Of a stretch of DNA of 64,000 nt, positions 32,576 to 41,562 are shown piece by piece. Source of the DNA: Cellulomonas telluris (GTDB lineage Bacteria; Actinomycetota; Actinomycetes; Actinomycetales; Cellulomonadaceae); the NCBI RefSeq assembly GCF_004886325.1, contig NZ_QXFN01000001.1, forward strand, positions 496,001-560,000. The letters run 5' to 3'. The translations under genes were made by a program, and so were the position numbers. The notes beneath the pieces were generated by a model. The model was not told where the DNA came from. It worked only from the letters and a program-made list of their open reading frames with translations, and searched no databases. Numbering within the stretch: the stretch's first letter is position 1; the number at the start of each line of letters is the position of its first letter.

Positions 32576-33283
32576 ATGAACCCGGTGCCCCCGCACGTCC
32601 GTCGGATCGCCGAGGACGTCCTCGCCGCGCGCCTGCCGGCCGCCGACACCGTCGTGGTCGCGGGCAGCAGCGCGGCCGGGACGTCGACCGCGACGAGCGA
32701 CGTGGACCTGCTCGTCCTGGGCCCTGACGCGATGTTCCCCGACGGGAGCGGCAGCGCCGCCTTCACCGACGAGCGGGACGGGCGGCCCGTCGAGGTGTTC
32801 GCGTACACGGCTGCGGGGTACCGCGAGTGGGCGCGCCGCGAGGTGGAGGACTGCCGACCCGTGGTCCTGGTGATGCTCGCGACGGGTGTGCCCGTGCGCA
32901 CGGGCCCGTCCTACGCGGGCCTGCGGGCGTGGGCCGCGGACGTGCTGGACGCCGGACCGCGCGTCGACCGCGCGGCGCTGGACACGCGCCGCTACCACCT
33001 GACGGCGCTGGTGGACGACCTCGCGGACGCCACGGACCCCGCGGAGTCGGCCGTGCTGCGCGCCACGGTCGTCACGTCCCTCGCCGAGCTGCTCCTGCTC
33101 GCGCACGGGCGGTGGCTGGGGTACGGGAAGTGGCTCGTGCGGCGCCTGCGGTCGTGGGACGCCGACGTGGCGGACGCGCTCGGCGCCGCGCTGGCCGCGG
33201 GCGACACGGAGCAGGTGCTCGCCGCGGCCCGGCCCCAGCTCGAGCGTCTCGGCGGGCCGCTGCGCGCGGGGTTCGTGCGCTAG
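32576..33283 (+). CDS. Nucleotidyltransferase domain protein
   Basis: 235 residues. The polymerase-beta-like nucleotidyltransferase motif is at 30-48 (GSSAAGTSTATSDVDLLVL) with the two metal-binding aspartates Asp42 and Asp44; a third acidic residue probably lies in RPVEVFAY (Glu at about 71). The C-terminal half is helical, as in AadA-like and MNT-type proteins. It could transfer a nucleotide to a small molecule, tRNA or protein; no HEPN toxin gene is adjacent, so an MNT-HEPN pair is not supported. The ATG was chosen by the upstream -10-like hexamer. Confidence 0.75.
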   Translation: MNPVPPHVRRIAEDVLAARLPAADTVVVAGSSAAGTSTATSDVDLLVLGPDAMFPDGSGSAAFTDERDGRPVEVFAYTAAGYREWARREVEDCRPVVLVMLATGVPVRTGPSYAGLRAWAADVLDAGPRVDRAALDTRRYHLTALVDDLADATDPAESAVLRATVVTSLAELLLLAHGRWLGYGKWLVRRLRSWDADVADALGAALAAGDTEQVLAAARPQLERLGGPLRAGFVR

Positions 33284-33403
33284 GCACGCGGGTCACCCGA
33301 CGTTCACCCGGCCGTCTCCCGTCGTCGGGGTCCCGGTCGGCCGAGGCCCCTAGCGTCCGTCCGTCCCGCCGGGTCCGCCGGCACCCGTGGAGGAAGGACT
33401 CCC

Positions 33404-36400
33404 GTGAGCGAGCTGCGCCCCCGCGCGCCCCGTCCCCGCCGCCGACGTGCGACCGCGACCGTCGCCGCGACGACGCTGCTGACCGCCGGGCTCGTGCCCG
33501 CGCTGCTGGCACCCGCGTCGGCGAACCTCGTCGCCGAGCCGGTGCGGCACGCCGCCCCCGACGCCGCCGTGACCCTGTCCCCGCTCGGCACCTACGAGAC
33601 GGGCGTGTTCGCCGAGTCGGCCGCCGAGATCGTGACGTACCACGCGGGCACGCAGCGGCTGTTCGTCGTGAACGCCCTGTCGGGCGAGGTCGACGTGCTC
33701 GACGCGTCCGACCCGACGGCGCCGGCGAAGGTCGGCACGATCGCCGTCGCGGACGTCGCCGACGCCCTCGACGCGGCGATCCCGGCCGGGGCCGCCGTCA
33801 ACTCGGTCGCCGTGCGCGCGGACGGGCTCGTCGTCGTCGCCGTCGAGCACGCCACGAAGACCGAGCGCGGCTGGCTCCTGTTCCTCGACGCCGACACGCT
33901 CCGCGCGCTCGGTGCGGTGCGGGTGGGCGCGCAGCCCGACAGCGTCGCCGTCTCGCCCGACGGCGCGTGGGCCGTGACCGCCGACGAGGGCGAGCCCGAC
34001 GACGCGTACGCCGTCGACCCGCCGGGGTCGGTGAGCGTCGTCGCGCTGCCCTCGGACGTGGCGGCGCCCTCGCAGGAGGCGGTCCGCACGGTCGGCTTCG
34101 AGGACTTCGACGCACCCGGCGCGCTGCCGGACGGCGTCCGCGTCTTCGGGCCCACCGACCCGGGTGCCCCGCCGCTGGTGCCGTCGCTCAACCTGGAGCC
34201 GGAGTACGTCACGGTCGCCGGCTCCACCGCGTACGTCACCCTGCAGGAGGCGAACGCGATCGCCACCGTCGACCTCGACGACGCCCGCGTCACCGGCATC
34301 CACGCCCTCGGCTCCCAGGACCACGGCACGGTGCCGCTCGACCCGTCGGACCGCGACGGCGGGTTCCGCCTGCGCACCTACGAGGGGCTGCGCGGTCTGC
34401 ACCAGCCGGACGCGATCGCGTCGTACCAGGCGGGCGGCGTGACCTACCTCGTGACCGCGAACGAGGGCGACGCCCGCGAGTGGGGCGACTACGCCGAGCC
34501 GGCCCGCGTGAAGGACCTCGGCAAGGACGGCCTCGCACCGGTCTGCGCCCCGCTCGCGGGCCTCACCGGCGACGCCGACCTCGGCCGCCTCAACGTCTCC
34601 ACCGCATCGGGCCTGAACGCCGACGAGAGCTGCTACGAGGAGCTGTACGCGTTCGGCTCGCGCTCGTTCTCGATCTGGACGACGGACGGCGAGCGCGTCT
34701 GGGACTCGGGCTCCTCGTTCGAGGAGGTCACCCACGCCGCGGCCCCGGAGTTCGTGAACTCGAACCACTCGGAGTCGAACCTCGAGGGGCGCAGCGACGA
34801 CAAGGGCCCCGAGCCCGAGGCGATCGCCGTCGGCCAGGTCGACGGCCGCACCTACGCCTTCGTCGGGTTCGAGCGGGTGGGCGGCGTGGCCGTCTACGAC
34901 GTGACCGACCCGCGGGACGCGTCCTTCGTCAGCTACGTCAACAACCGCGACTTCTCCGTCTCGGTGGAGGACGGCGGCGACCTCGCTGCCGCCGGCGACC
35001 TCGGCCCCGAGTCGATCGCCTTCGTGCCCGCGGCGGACTCGCCGACGGGCGAGCCGATGATCGCGGTCGGCAACGAGGTGTCCGGCACCACGACGCTGTT
35101 CGCCGTCGGGACCGGCGCACCGGCCGACGACGACCTCGTCGAGCTGCAGCTGCTCGGCACGAACGACTTCCACGGCCGCCTCGAGGCCGACCTGCGCGGC
35201 GGCGTGGCCGGTGCCGCGGTGCTGTCCGGGGCCGTGCAGCAGCTGCGCGGCGAGAACCCCGACACCGTGTTCGTGTCCGCGGGCGACAACATCGGCGCGT
35301 CGACCTTCCCGTCGATGATCGCCCAGGACGTCCCGACGATCGACGTGCTCAACGCGACGGGCCTGGAGGTCTCCGCGGTCGGCAACCACGAGTTCGACCA
35401 GGGCCTCGACGACCTCACCGACCGGGTGCAGCCGCTCGCGGACTTCCCCTACCTCGGCGCGAACGTGTACCGCGCGGGCACCACCGAGCCGGTGCTGCCC
35501 GAGTACGAGGTGGTGGAGCGCTCGGGCGTGCGCGTCGCGTTCGTCGGCGTCGTCACGGCCGCCACGCCCACGCTCGTGTCCCCGTCCGGCGTCGCGGGCC
35601 TCGACTTCGGCGACCCCGTCGCCGCGCTCGACCGTGTCGCGGCCGAGATCGAGGAGCAGGACGCCGCCGACGTCACGGTCGCGCTCGTCCACGACGGCGC
35701 CGAGGTCGGCGACTGCACGGCCGTGGCCGCGGAGGACAGCGACTTCGGCCGGGTCGTGCGCGACACGTCCGCGGACGTCGACGCGATCTTCTCCGCGCAC
35801 ACCCACCGGTCGTACGCGTGCGCGTTCCCCGTGGCGGGCAGCGACGTCCCGCGGCCCGTCGTGCAGGGCGGGCAGTACGGCCAGAACCTGGCCCGCGTCG
35901 AGCTGACGTACGACCCGGCGGCCGGGCGCGTCGTCGCCGCGTCGCAGGACCTGCTGCCCATGGTCGTCGACGGCGCCCCCGCCTACCCCGCCGACCCGGC
36001 GGTCCAGGAGGTCGTCGACGCGGCCGTCGCGGAGGCGGCCGAGCTCGGCTCGGTCGTCGTCGGCTCGCTCACCGCCGACGTGCTGCGCGCGCGCAACGCC
36101 GCCGGCGAGGTCGACCGCGGCCTGGAGTCGCCGCTCGGCAACCTCGTCGCGGACATGCACCTGTGGGCGACGAGCGCCGCGAACCCGGCTTTCGGCGGCA
36201 CCCCGGCCGACCTCGCGGTGATGAACCCGGGCGGCCTGCGGGCCGACCTCGTCGCCGGGCCGGACGGGTCCGTCACCTACCGGGCCGTGGCCGACGTGCA
36301 GCCGTTCGCGAACACGCTCGTCGTGGTCGACCTGACCGGTGAGCAGCTCGTCGACCTGCTCGAGCAGCAGTGGGGCACGCCGGACGCGCCCCGGACCCGG

Positions 36401-37204
36401 CTGCACCTCGGCCTGTCCGCGAACGTCACGTACAGCTACGACGAGTCGGCCCCGGTCGGGCAGCGCGTCGTCGAGGTGCGCGTCGGCGACCGGCGGGTCG
36501 ACCCGGCGGCGACGTACCGCGTGACGGCGAACTCGTTCCTCGCCTCCGGCGGCGACGGCTTCACCGCGCTCGCGGCCGGTGCGTCCCGTGCGGACTCGGG
36601 GCAGGTGGACCTGGCCGCGTCCGTCGCGTACGTGCAGGCCAACAGCCCCGTCTCGCCCGCGGCCCTCGGCCGCGCGGTCCCCGCGTCCGCGGCGCCCGCG
36701 TGGGTGTCGATCGAGCTGGACGGCACCGAGGTCCGCCAGGGCGAGGAGCTGCGGGCGCGGCTGTCCGGGCTGGAGCCCGGGCAGGAGGTCGAGGTCACGG
36801 TGCGGTCCGAGCCGGTCGCGCTCGGCACGTTCACCGCCGACGCGTCCGGCGAGGTGCTCGTGACCTGGACCGTGCCGGCCGGCTTCGCGCCCGGTGCGCA
36901 CTCCCTGGTCGTGACGTCGGCCGGCCTGCCGGCGGCGTCGGCGTCCTTCACGGTGCTCGCCGCGCCGTCCGGCGGTGCCGGCGGCGGTGGGGGTGCCGGT
37001 GCCGGTGGCGGCGTCGCCGCGGGCCTCGTGCCGGGCACGGGTGAGTTCCCCGCCCGCCTGTCCGACACCGGCGCGGACGTGGTCTTCGCGCTGCTCGTCG
37101 CGCTGGGCCTGCTCGGCACGGGCGCGGCGGCGCTGACCGCGCGCCGCGGCACCCGGACCCGCCCGGTCGGCAGCGGGGCGGCGGAGGTCGGCACGGCCGA
37201 CTGA
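33404..37204 (+). CDS. Large cell-wall protein: choice-of-anchor I domain fused to 5'-nucleotidase, LPXTG-like tail
   Basis: 1266 residues. A long signal peptide (to about residue 40) leads to a beta-propeller-like choice-of-anchor I domain (45-565; LSPLGTYETGVFAESAAEIV, VNSVAVRADGLVVVAVEH, PEYVTVAGSTAYVTLQEANAIATVDL). From about 578, LQLLGTNDFHGRLEAD opens a metallophosphatase with SAGDNIGAS, AVGNHEFDQG and AHTHRSY metal-binding motifs, followed by the 5'-nucleotidase C-terminal domain (VMNPGGLRADL, VTANSFLASGGDGF). An Ig-like segment, a Gly-rich linker, the sortase-like LSDTG (1219-1223), a hydrophobic helix and a basic tail end the protein. It should release phosphate from extracellular nucleotides at the wall. 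GTG with GGAAGGA upstream. Confidence 0.9.
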   Translation: MSELRPRAPRPRRRRATATVAATTLLTAGLVPALLAPASANLVAEPVRHAAPDAAVTLSPLGTYETGVFAESAAEIVTYHAGTQRLFVVNALSGEVDVLDASDPTAPAKVGTIAVADVADALDAAIPAGAAVNSVAVRADGLVVVAVEHATKTERGWLLFLDADTLRALGAVRVGAQPDSVAVSPDGAWAVTADEGEPDDAYAVDPPGSVSVVALPSDVAAPSQEAVRTVGFEDFDAPGALPDGVRVFGPTDPGAPPLVPSLNLEPEYVTVAGSTAYVTLQEANAIATVDLDDARVTGIHALGSQDHGTVPLDPSDRDGGFRLRTYEGLRGLHQPDAIASYQAGGVTYLVTANEGDAREWGDYAEPARVKDLGKDGLAPVCAPLAGLTGDADLGRLNVSTASGLNADESCYEELYAFGSRSFSIWTTDGERVWDSGSSFEEVTHAAAPEFVNSNHSESNLEGRSDDKGPEPEAIAVGQVDGRTYAFVGFERVGGVAVYDVTDPRDASFVSYVNNRDFSVSVEDGGDLAAAGDLGPESIAFVPAADSPTGEPMIAVGNEVSGTTTLFAVGTGAPADDDLVELQLLGTNDFHGRLEADLRGGVAGAAVLSGAVQQLRGENPDTVFVSAGDNIGASTFPSMIAQDVPTIDVLNATGLEVSAVGNHEFDQGLDDLTDRVQPLADFPYLGANVYRAGTTEPVLPEYEVVERSGVRVAFVGVVTAATPTLVSPSGVAGLDFGDPVAALDRVAAEIEEQDAADVTVALVHDGAEVGDCTAVAAEDSDFGRVVRDTSADVDAIFSAHTHRSYACAFPVAGSDVPRPVVQGGQYGQNLARVELTYDPAAGRVVAASQDLLPMVVDGAPAYPADPAVQEVVDAAVAEAAELGSVVVGSLTADVLRARNAAGEVDRGLESPLGNLVADMHLWATSAANPAFGGTPADLAVMNPGGLRADLVAGPDGSVTYRAVADVQPFANTLVVVDLTGEQLVDLLEQQWGTPDAPRTRLHLGLSANVTYSYDESAPVGQRVVEVRVGDRRVDPAATYRVTANSFLASGGDGFTALAAGASRADSGQVDLAASVAYVQANSPVSPAALGRAVPASAAPAWVSIELDGTEVRQGEELRARLSGLEPGQEVEVTVRSEPVALGTFTADASGEVLVTWTVPAGFAPGAHSLVVTSAGLPAASASFTVLAAPSGGAGGGGGAGAGGGVAAGLVPGTGEFPARLSDTGADVVFALLVALGLLGTGAAALTARRGTRTRPVGSGAAEVGTAD

Positions 37205-37219
37205 GCCGCCCGAGCCGGA

Positions 37220-37266
37220 CGAGCACGGCGATCTGGTCGTCCCGAACGACCAGATCGCCGTGCTCG
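37220..37266. terminator. Strong bidirectional terminator hairpin
   Basis: Bases 37220-37240 pair perfectly with 37246-37266: a 21-bp stem with a 5-nt loop (CCCGA), between the nucleotidase gene and the convergent SDR gene. Confidence 0.88.
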
Positions 37267-37298
37267 CGGTGCGTGACCGCCGGGGTGCGGCCGCCGGC

Positions 37299-37949
37299 TC
37301 AGCCGGCCGCGACCGCCTCGCGGACCGGCACGTCGCCGGTCACGAGCTCCCACTGCCTGCCGACGCTCGCCGGCTCCGCGAGGCACGCCGCGACGACCGC
37401 GGCGACGTCCGCACGGGGCACCTGCGCCCGGGGCGCCGACTCCGAGAGCAGCACCGTGCCGACGGGGTCGTCGTCGGTCAGGCCGCCGGGCCGGATGATC
37501 GTCCAGGCGAGGTCGGAGGCCCGCAGGGCGGCGTCGGCGTCCCGCTTGGCCTCCACGTACGCCTTCCACACCTCGCCGGTGTCGTCCGGCAGCGGCTCGT
37601 CGACGCCGATCGCGGAGACCTGCACGAACCGCTGGACACCGGCCCGCCGGGCGCCCTCGATCGACTTCAAGGAGCCCTCCAGGTCGACGGTCCGCTTGCG
37701 GTCGGCGCGTCCGTCGGGCCCGGCGCCCGCCGCGAAGACGACCGCCTGCGTCCCGGCGAACGCCTCGGCGAACGCGTCGGCGTCCTGCGCCTCGATGTCG
37801 AGCAGGCGCGGCTCGACGCCGGGGCTGCGCAGCTCGTCCGCGTGCTCCTGCTTGCGCACGAGCGGGACGACCTCGTCCCCCCGCTCGACGAGCAGGGGGA
37901 TGAGGGCCCGCGCGACCTTGCCGTGCCCGCCGACGACCGCGACGCGCAT
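37299..37949 (-). CDS. NAD(P)-binding atypical SDR (NmrA/SDR5-like)
   Basis: 216 residues. MRVAVVGGHGKVARALIPLLVERG has the GxxGxxx nucleotide loop; AVVFAAGAGPDG, FVQVSAIGVDEPLPD and WTIIRPGGLTDD follow the SDR5/NAD(P)H-binding pattern seen in many actinobacterial and plant homologues. The Tyr-Lys pair of classical SDRs is replaced by YVEAKRDAD. Probably an NADPH-dependent reductase or a redox-sensing protein; substrate unknown. Its start codon overlaps the stop of the next SDR gene by one base (TGATG), so the two are co-expressed. Confidence 0.85.
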   Translation of the reverse strand: MRVAVVGGHGKVARALIPLLVERGDEVVPLVRKQEHADELRSPGVEPRLLDIEAQDADAFAEAFAGTQAVVFAAGAGPDGRADRKRTVDLEGSLKSIEGARRAGVQRFVQVSAIGVDEPLPDDTGEVWKAYVEAKRDADAALRASDLAWTIIRPGGLTDDDPVGTVLLSESAPRAQVPRADVAAVVAACLAEPASVGRQWELVTGDVPVREAVAAG

Positions 37950-38842
37950 CAGGCGAGCTTCCCGCCCGTCGCGACGATGCGGTCGCCCGTCACGTAGCTG
38001 GACTCCTGCGACGCGAAGAACACGTACGCGGGCGCCATCTCGGCGGGCTGGCCGGCGCGGCCGAGCGGGGTGTCCCCGCCGAACGACTCGACCTTCTCGT
38101 CGGGCATGGTCGCCGGGATCAGCGGCGTCCAGATCGGGCCGGGGCAGACCGCGTTGACGCGGATGCCCTGCTGGGCGACCTGCTGGGCCAGGCCCTTGGT
38201 GAAGTTGAGGATGCCGGCCTTGGTGGTCGCGTAGTCGAGCAGCGGCGGGCTGGGCTCGAACGCCTGGATCGAGCTCGTGTTGATGATCGCCGAGCCGGGC
38301 TTCAGGTGCGGCAGCGCGGCCTTGGTGATCCAGAACATCGCGTAGAGGTTGGTCTTGAAGACGCGGTCGAGCTGCTCGGTCGTGATGTCGGCCAGGCTGC
38401 CCGGCTGGGCCATCTGGTAGGCGGCGTTGTTCACGAGGATGTCGAGCCCGCCGAGCTCGTCGACGGTGCGCTGCACGAGGTCCGAGCAGAACTGCTCGTC
38501 GCGGATGTCGCCGGGGATCGCGAGCGCCTTGCGCCCGGCCTCCTCGACGAGGCGGACGGTCTCCTGCGCGTCCTCCTCCTCGTCCGGGAGGTACACGATC
38601 GCCACGTCGGCGCCCTCGCGGGAGTAAGCGATGGCGACGGCCCGGCCGATGCCGGAGTCCCCACCGGTGATGAGCGCCTTGCGGCCCTCGAGGCGGCCGG
38701 AGCCGCGGTACGTCTGCTCGCCGTGGTCCGGCTCCTGCGGCATGTCCTCCGTACGACCGGGGTGCTCGATCGTCTCGCCGGACTGGGCCTCGGGGCCGGG
38801 GTACTGGGAGCGGGGGTCCTGGTTCGTCGTCTGGTCAGCCAT
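37949..38842 (-). CDS. Classical SDR oxidoreductase, YhdF/YhxC-like
   Basis: 297 residues. A 45-residue polar N-terminal extension (NQDPRSQYPGPEAQSGETIE and so on) precedes the Rossmann domain ALITGGDSGIGRAVAIAYSREGADVAIVYL. The catalytic set is Ser in NTSSIQAF, Tyr and Lys in YATTKAGIL; VCPGPIWTPLIP and VTGDRIVATGG complete the family pattern. The extension and sequence resemble the YhdF/YhxC/glucose-dehydrogenase-like group linked with general stress. An NADP-dependent reductase role is likely. No strong ribosome site is visible before the ATG, but the upstream 100 bp is free of genes and separates it from the divergent GH113 gene. Confidence 0.88.
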   Translation of the reverse strand: MADQTTNQDPRSQYPGPEAQSGETIEHPGRTEDMPQEPDHGEQTYRGSGRLEGRKALITGGDSGIGRAVAIAYSREGADVAIVYLPDEEEDAQETVRLVEEAGRKALAIPGDIRDEQFCSDLVQRTVDELGGLDILVNNAAYQMAQPGSLADITTEQLDRVFKTNLYAMFWITKAALPHLKPGSAIINTSSIQAFEPSPPLLDYATTKAGILNFTKGLAQQVAQQGIRVNAVCPGPIWTPLIPATMPDEKVESFGGDTPLGRAGQPAEMAPAYVFFASQESSYVTGDRIVATGGKLA

Positions 38843-38950
38843 GCACCCCATCGTCAGCAGCGGCCCGGGAGCCCGCACGCCGAGCGGCGACCCTGGACTT
38901 CTTTCGGCCACCGAATAAAGTGGGGCGACGACGAGGTCGAGGGAGACGAC

Positions 38951-39949
38951 GTGACGAGCACGAGCACGACCACCGGGACGGACCTGGGCCCGCTCGCCGG
39001 GTACGCGGCGGGCATGACGTGGGGCTGGACCGGCGGCGGGCGGGGGACGTGGACGGGGGCCGACGCGGAGGCGTCCCTGGACGCGATGGTGGACCGGCTG
39101 GGCGTCACGTGGGTCACGCTCGCGTTCTCCGCCCTGCAGGACACCGCCCAGTCCACGACGATCGCGTGGCGCGACGCCCCCACGCCGACGGACGACGAGA
39201 TCCGCACCGCGATCCGCGCCGCCCACGCCCGCGGCCTGCAGGTCTGCCTCAAGCCCGTGGTCAACGTCCGCAACGGCACGTGGCGCGCGCACATCGCCTT
39301 CTTCGACGAGGACGTGCCCTGCGAGCCGACGTGGGCGCAGTGGTTCGCCGCGTACACGGAGTTCCAGGTGCACTACGCCCGCATCGCGGCGGAGGAGGGC
39401 GTGGCGATGGTGTGCGTGGGCTGCGAGATGGTCCAGTCCGACAAGCGCGAGGACGAGTGGCGCGCGCTCGTCGCCGCCGTGCGCGAGGTGTACCCCGGGC
39501 TGGTCACCTACAACTGCGACAAGTACCAGGAGGGGAACGTCCGCTGGTGGGACGCGGTCGACGTCGTCTCGTCGTCCGGCTACTACCCCGTGGACGACTG
39601 GGAGGCGCAGCTCGACCGCGTCGAGGCCGTCGTGCGCCGCGTCGGCAAGCCGTTCCTCTTCCTCGAGGCCGGCTGCCCGAGCCGCGAGGGGTCGCCCGCG
39701 CTGCCCAACGACTGGGCCCTGCCGGGGGCGCCGTCCGGCGAGGCGCAGGCGGACTGGTACCGCGCCGCGTTCGCGGCCTGCGCCCGGCGCGACTGGGTCG
39801 GCGGCTTCATGCTCTGGGACTGGCCGACCCGCCTGTACGCCGAGGCGGAGGCCGCGGCGAACGACGACTACTGCCCGTACGGCAAGCCGGCCGAGGGAGT
39901 GATCCGGGACGCGTACGCCGAGGGCGTCGCCCGCCGGGCGCACGGCTGA
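38951..39949 (+). CDS. GH113-like beta-mannanase/glycosidase, cytoplasmic
   Basis: 332 residues, no signal peptide. GMTWGWTGGGRGTWTGADAE, VTWVTLAFSALQDT, GLQVCLKPVVNVRNGTWRAHI and SSSGYYPVDDW match the GH113 TIM barrel. Glu159 in VCVGCEMVQ should be the acid/base and Glu239 in PFLFLEAGCPSREG the nucleophile; GGFMLWDWPT is the C-terminal strand. GH113 enzymes cleave beta-1,4-mannosidic bonds; lack of a secretion signal suggests action on imported oligosaccharides. GTG start with GAGGGAG upstream. It stands near GH92 and GH43 genes of the window but in no shared operon. Confidence 0.85.
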   Translation: MTSTSTTTGTDLGPLAGYAAGMTWGWTGGGRGTWTGADAEASLDAMVDRLGVTWVTLAFSALQDTAQSTTIAWRDAPTPTDDEIRTAIRAAHARGLQVCLKPVVNVRNGTWRAHIAFFDEDVPCEPTWAQWFAAYTEFQVHYARIAAEEGVAMVCVGCEMVQSDKREDEWRALVAAVREVYPGLVTYNCDKYQEGNVRWWDAVDVVSSSGYYPVDDWEAQLDRVEAVVRRVGKPFLFLEAGCPSREGSPALPNDWALPGAPSGEAQADWYRAAFAACARRDWVGGFMLWDWPTRLYAEAEAAANDDYCPYGKPAEGVIRDAYAEGVARRAHG

Positions 39950-40077
39950 CCGCCGCGCCCGGCCGTCCCGAGGGCGCTGCGTCACGGTTCGGGCACGGCG
40001 TCGACGCCGGCGCCTCCGGCGGGGCACGCTGGGCGCAGCGGCGCGAGGTCCGCGTCGTGGAGGCGGGGGAGGCCGAC

Positions 40078-40497
40078 GTGCACGTCGAGTTCGTCGCGGG
40101 TTTCGGGCCGATCACGCGGGACGACGCCGCCGCGGGGACGTTCTGGGCCGACGCGCTGGGGATCAGCTTCGCGGAGGTCGCACCGGGGTACTTCTCGACC
40201 GACGAGCTGCCCGGGGCGCGCGCGTTCGCACGGTGGCCGCTGGCGCAGGCGGCGCAGGCGACGTTCGGCCGGCCGGAGTGGCCCGCCGACCGTCCCGTGC
40301 CGCAGGCCTGGATCGAGCTCGACGTGCAGTCCGTGCAGGCCGTGGCGGACGCGGTCGCCGAGCTGCGGGGTGCGGGGCACGACGTCCTCGTCGACGCGCA
40401 CGACGAGCCGTGGGGCCAGACCTCGGCTCGCCTGCAGAGCCCGGAGGGGCTGCTCGTGGGCATCACGTACACCCCCTGGATGCACCGGGAGACCTGA
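40078..40497 (+). CDS. VOC (glyoxalase-fold) family protein
   Basis: 139 residues. VHVEFVAGFGPITRDDAAAGTFWADALGISFAEVAPGYFST is the first beta-alpha-beta-beta unit and QAWIELDVQSVQAVADAVAELRGAGHDVLVDAHDEPWGQTSARLQSPEGLLVGITY the second, as in glyoxalase/dioxygenase/bleomycin-resistance proteins. Metal ligands are not clear, so it may be a binding protein. The GTG at 40078 was chosen because GGGGGAGG lies seven bases before it; the longer frame would fuse with the tail of GH113. It follows GH113 by 128 bp and ends before a hairpin repeat. Confidence 0.75.
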   Translation: MHVEFVAGFGPITRDDAAAGTFWADALGISFAEVAPGYFSTDELPGARAFARWPLAQAAQATFGRPEWPADRPVPQAWIELDVQSVQAVADAVAELRGAGHDVLVDAHDEPWGQTSARLQSPEGLLVGITYTPWMHRET

Positions 40498-40530
40498 CCA
40501 CCGCCCGGGGGGCCCGCCGAGCCCGCGGTT

Positions 40531-40560
40531 CGTCAGCACCAGGGGCGGCCGGTGCTGACG
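40531..40560. repeat. Intergenic hairpin repeat, copy C
   Basis: CGTCAGCACC and GGTGCTGACG form a perfect 10-bp stem with a 10-nt loop. The right arm continues AGGTCCGG and shares GGTGCTGACGA(A/G)GTCCGG with the copy at 51777-51830. Lies between the VOC and DapA-family genes. Confidence 0.6.
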
Positions 40561-40663
40561 AGGTCCGGCGTCGTCGCGGACAGGGGCCGCGGGGACGCGT
40601 GCCGACCTGGCACGGTGGGGCACCGGGCCGGACGGCGGTCCGCCGTCGTCCCGAGGAGAGCCG

Positions 40664-41554
40664 ATGTTCGCCGGAGTGAGCGCCTTCCCCCTGACCCCGC
40701 TGCGGGACGACCGGGTCGACGAGGACGCCCTCGGCCGGCTCGTCGCCGGTGCCGCGGGAGCGGGCGTCGACTCGGTCTGCGTCCTCGGGTCCACCGGCGT
40801 GGGGCCGTACCTCGCGCGCGAGGAGCGGCGCGCCGTCGTGGCCCGCGCCGCGAAGGAGGTCGGCGACGTTCCCCTGCTCGCGGGCGTCAGCGCGCTGCGG
40901 ACGTCGGACGTGCTGGCGCACGCGCAGGACGCCGCCGAGGCCGGTGCCGCGGGCCTGCTGCTCGTGCCCGTGTCGTACCAGCCGCTGACCGACGACGAGG
41001 TGGTCGACCTGTACGCGGAGGTCACCGACCGCGTCCCGCTGCCGCTCGTCCCCTACGAGAACCGGCGGACCACGTCCGTCGCGTTCAGCGACGACCTCCT
41101 CGCGCGCGTCGCCGCGCTGCCGCACGTCGCCTCGGTCAAGGTGCCCGGTGCGCCGGGCGACGTGGCCGCGGTGAGCGCCCGCCTCGCGCACCTGCGGACG
41201 CTCGTGCCGGCCCAGGTCGGCGTCGGGTTCTCCGGCGACGCGTACGCCGCCATCGCGCTCGCGGCGGGTGCCGACACGTGGTGGTCGGTGCTCGCGGGCG
41301 TCGTCCCGGCCACGGCCGTGCGGCTCGCGCACGCCGCGCGCACCGGCGACCACGCCACGGTCGACGCGCTCACCGCCGCGCTGCGCCCCGCGTTCGACGT
41401 CCTGGCCGCGCAGGGCGGGGTCCGGGTCGCCGCCGCGCTCGCGGAGCGCCGCGGGCTCGTCCAGGGTCCGTGCCTGCCACGCCCGGTGCAGGGCCTCCCG
41501 GCGTCGGACCGCGACGCGGTGGTGGCGGCGCTGGAGGCGGCCGAGCGGGTCTGA
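40664..41554 (+). CDS. DapA-family (dihydrodipicolinate synthase-like) aldolase
   Basis: 296 residues, a TIM barrel. The Schiff-base Lys159 is in HVASVKVPG and the family Tyr131 in LVPYENRR. The substrate-phosphate/carboxylate loop reads GSTGVGPYL where true DapA enzymes have GTTGE, so this is probably a relative acting on another keto acid (such as 2-keto-3-deoxy sugar acids, N-acetylneuraminate or 4-hydroxy-proline products) rather than the lysine enzyme. ATG with GAGGAGAG upstream. No lysine-biosynthesis gene adjoins. It is convergent with the hydrolase gene (8 bp between stops). Confidence 0.85.
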   Translation: MFAGVSAFPLTPLRDDRVDEDALGRLVAGAAGAGVDSVCVLGSTGVGPYLAREERRAVVARAAKEVGDVPLLAGVSALRTSDVLAHAQDAAEAGAAGLLLVPVSYQPLTDDEVVDLYAEVTDRVPLPLVPYENRRTTSVAFSDDLLARVAALPHVASVKVPGAPGDVAAVSARLAHLRTLVPAQVGVGFSGDAYAAIALAAGADTWWSVLAGVVPATAVRLAHAARTGDHATVDALTAALRPAFDVLAAQGGVRVAAALAERRGLVQGPCLPRPVQGLPASDRDAVVAALEAAERV

Positions 41555-41562
41555 GCGCGCCG

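Noticed and set aside
32576-33283. MNT-HEPN toxin-antitoxin pair
   Set aside because: The nucleotidyltransferase has no HEPN-domain gene on either side, so a pair is not supported.
33350-36901. 1183-codon minus-strand frame opposite the nucleotidase
   Set aside because: The plus strand encodes clear choice-of-anchor I and 5'-nucleotidase domains; the minus product is Arg/Val/Gly-rich shadow sequence.
40664-41554. True DapA of lysine biosynthesis
   Set aside because: The GTTGE loop is replaced by GSTGVG and no lysine genes adjoin; only the superfamily is supported.
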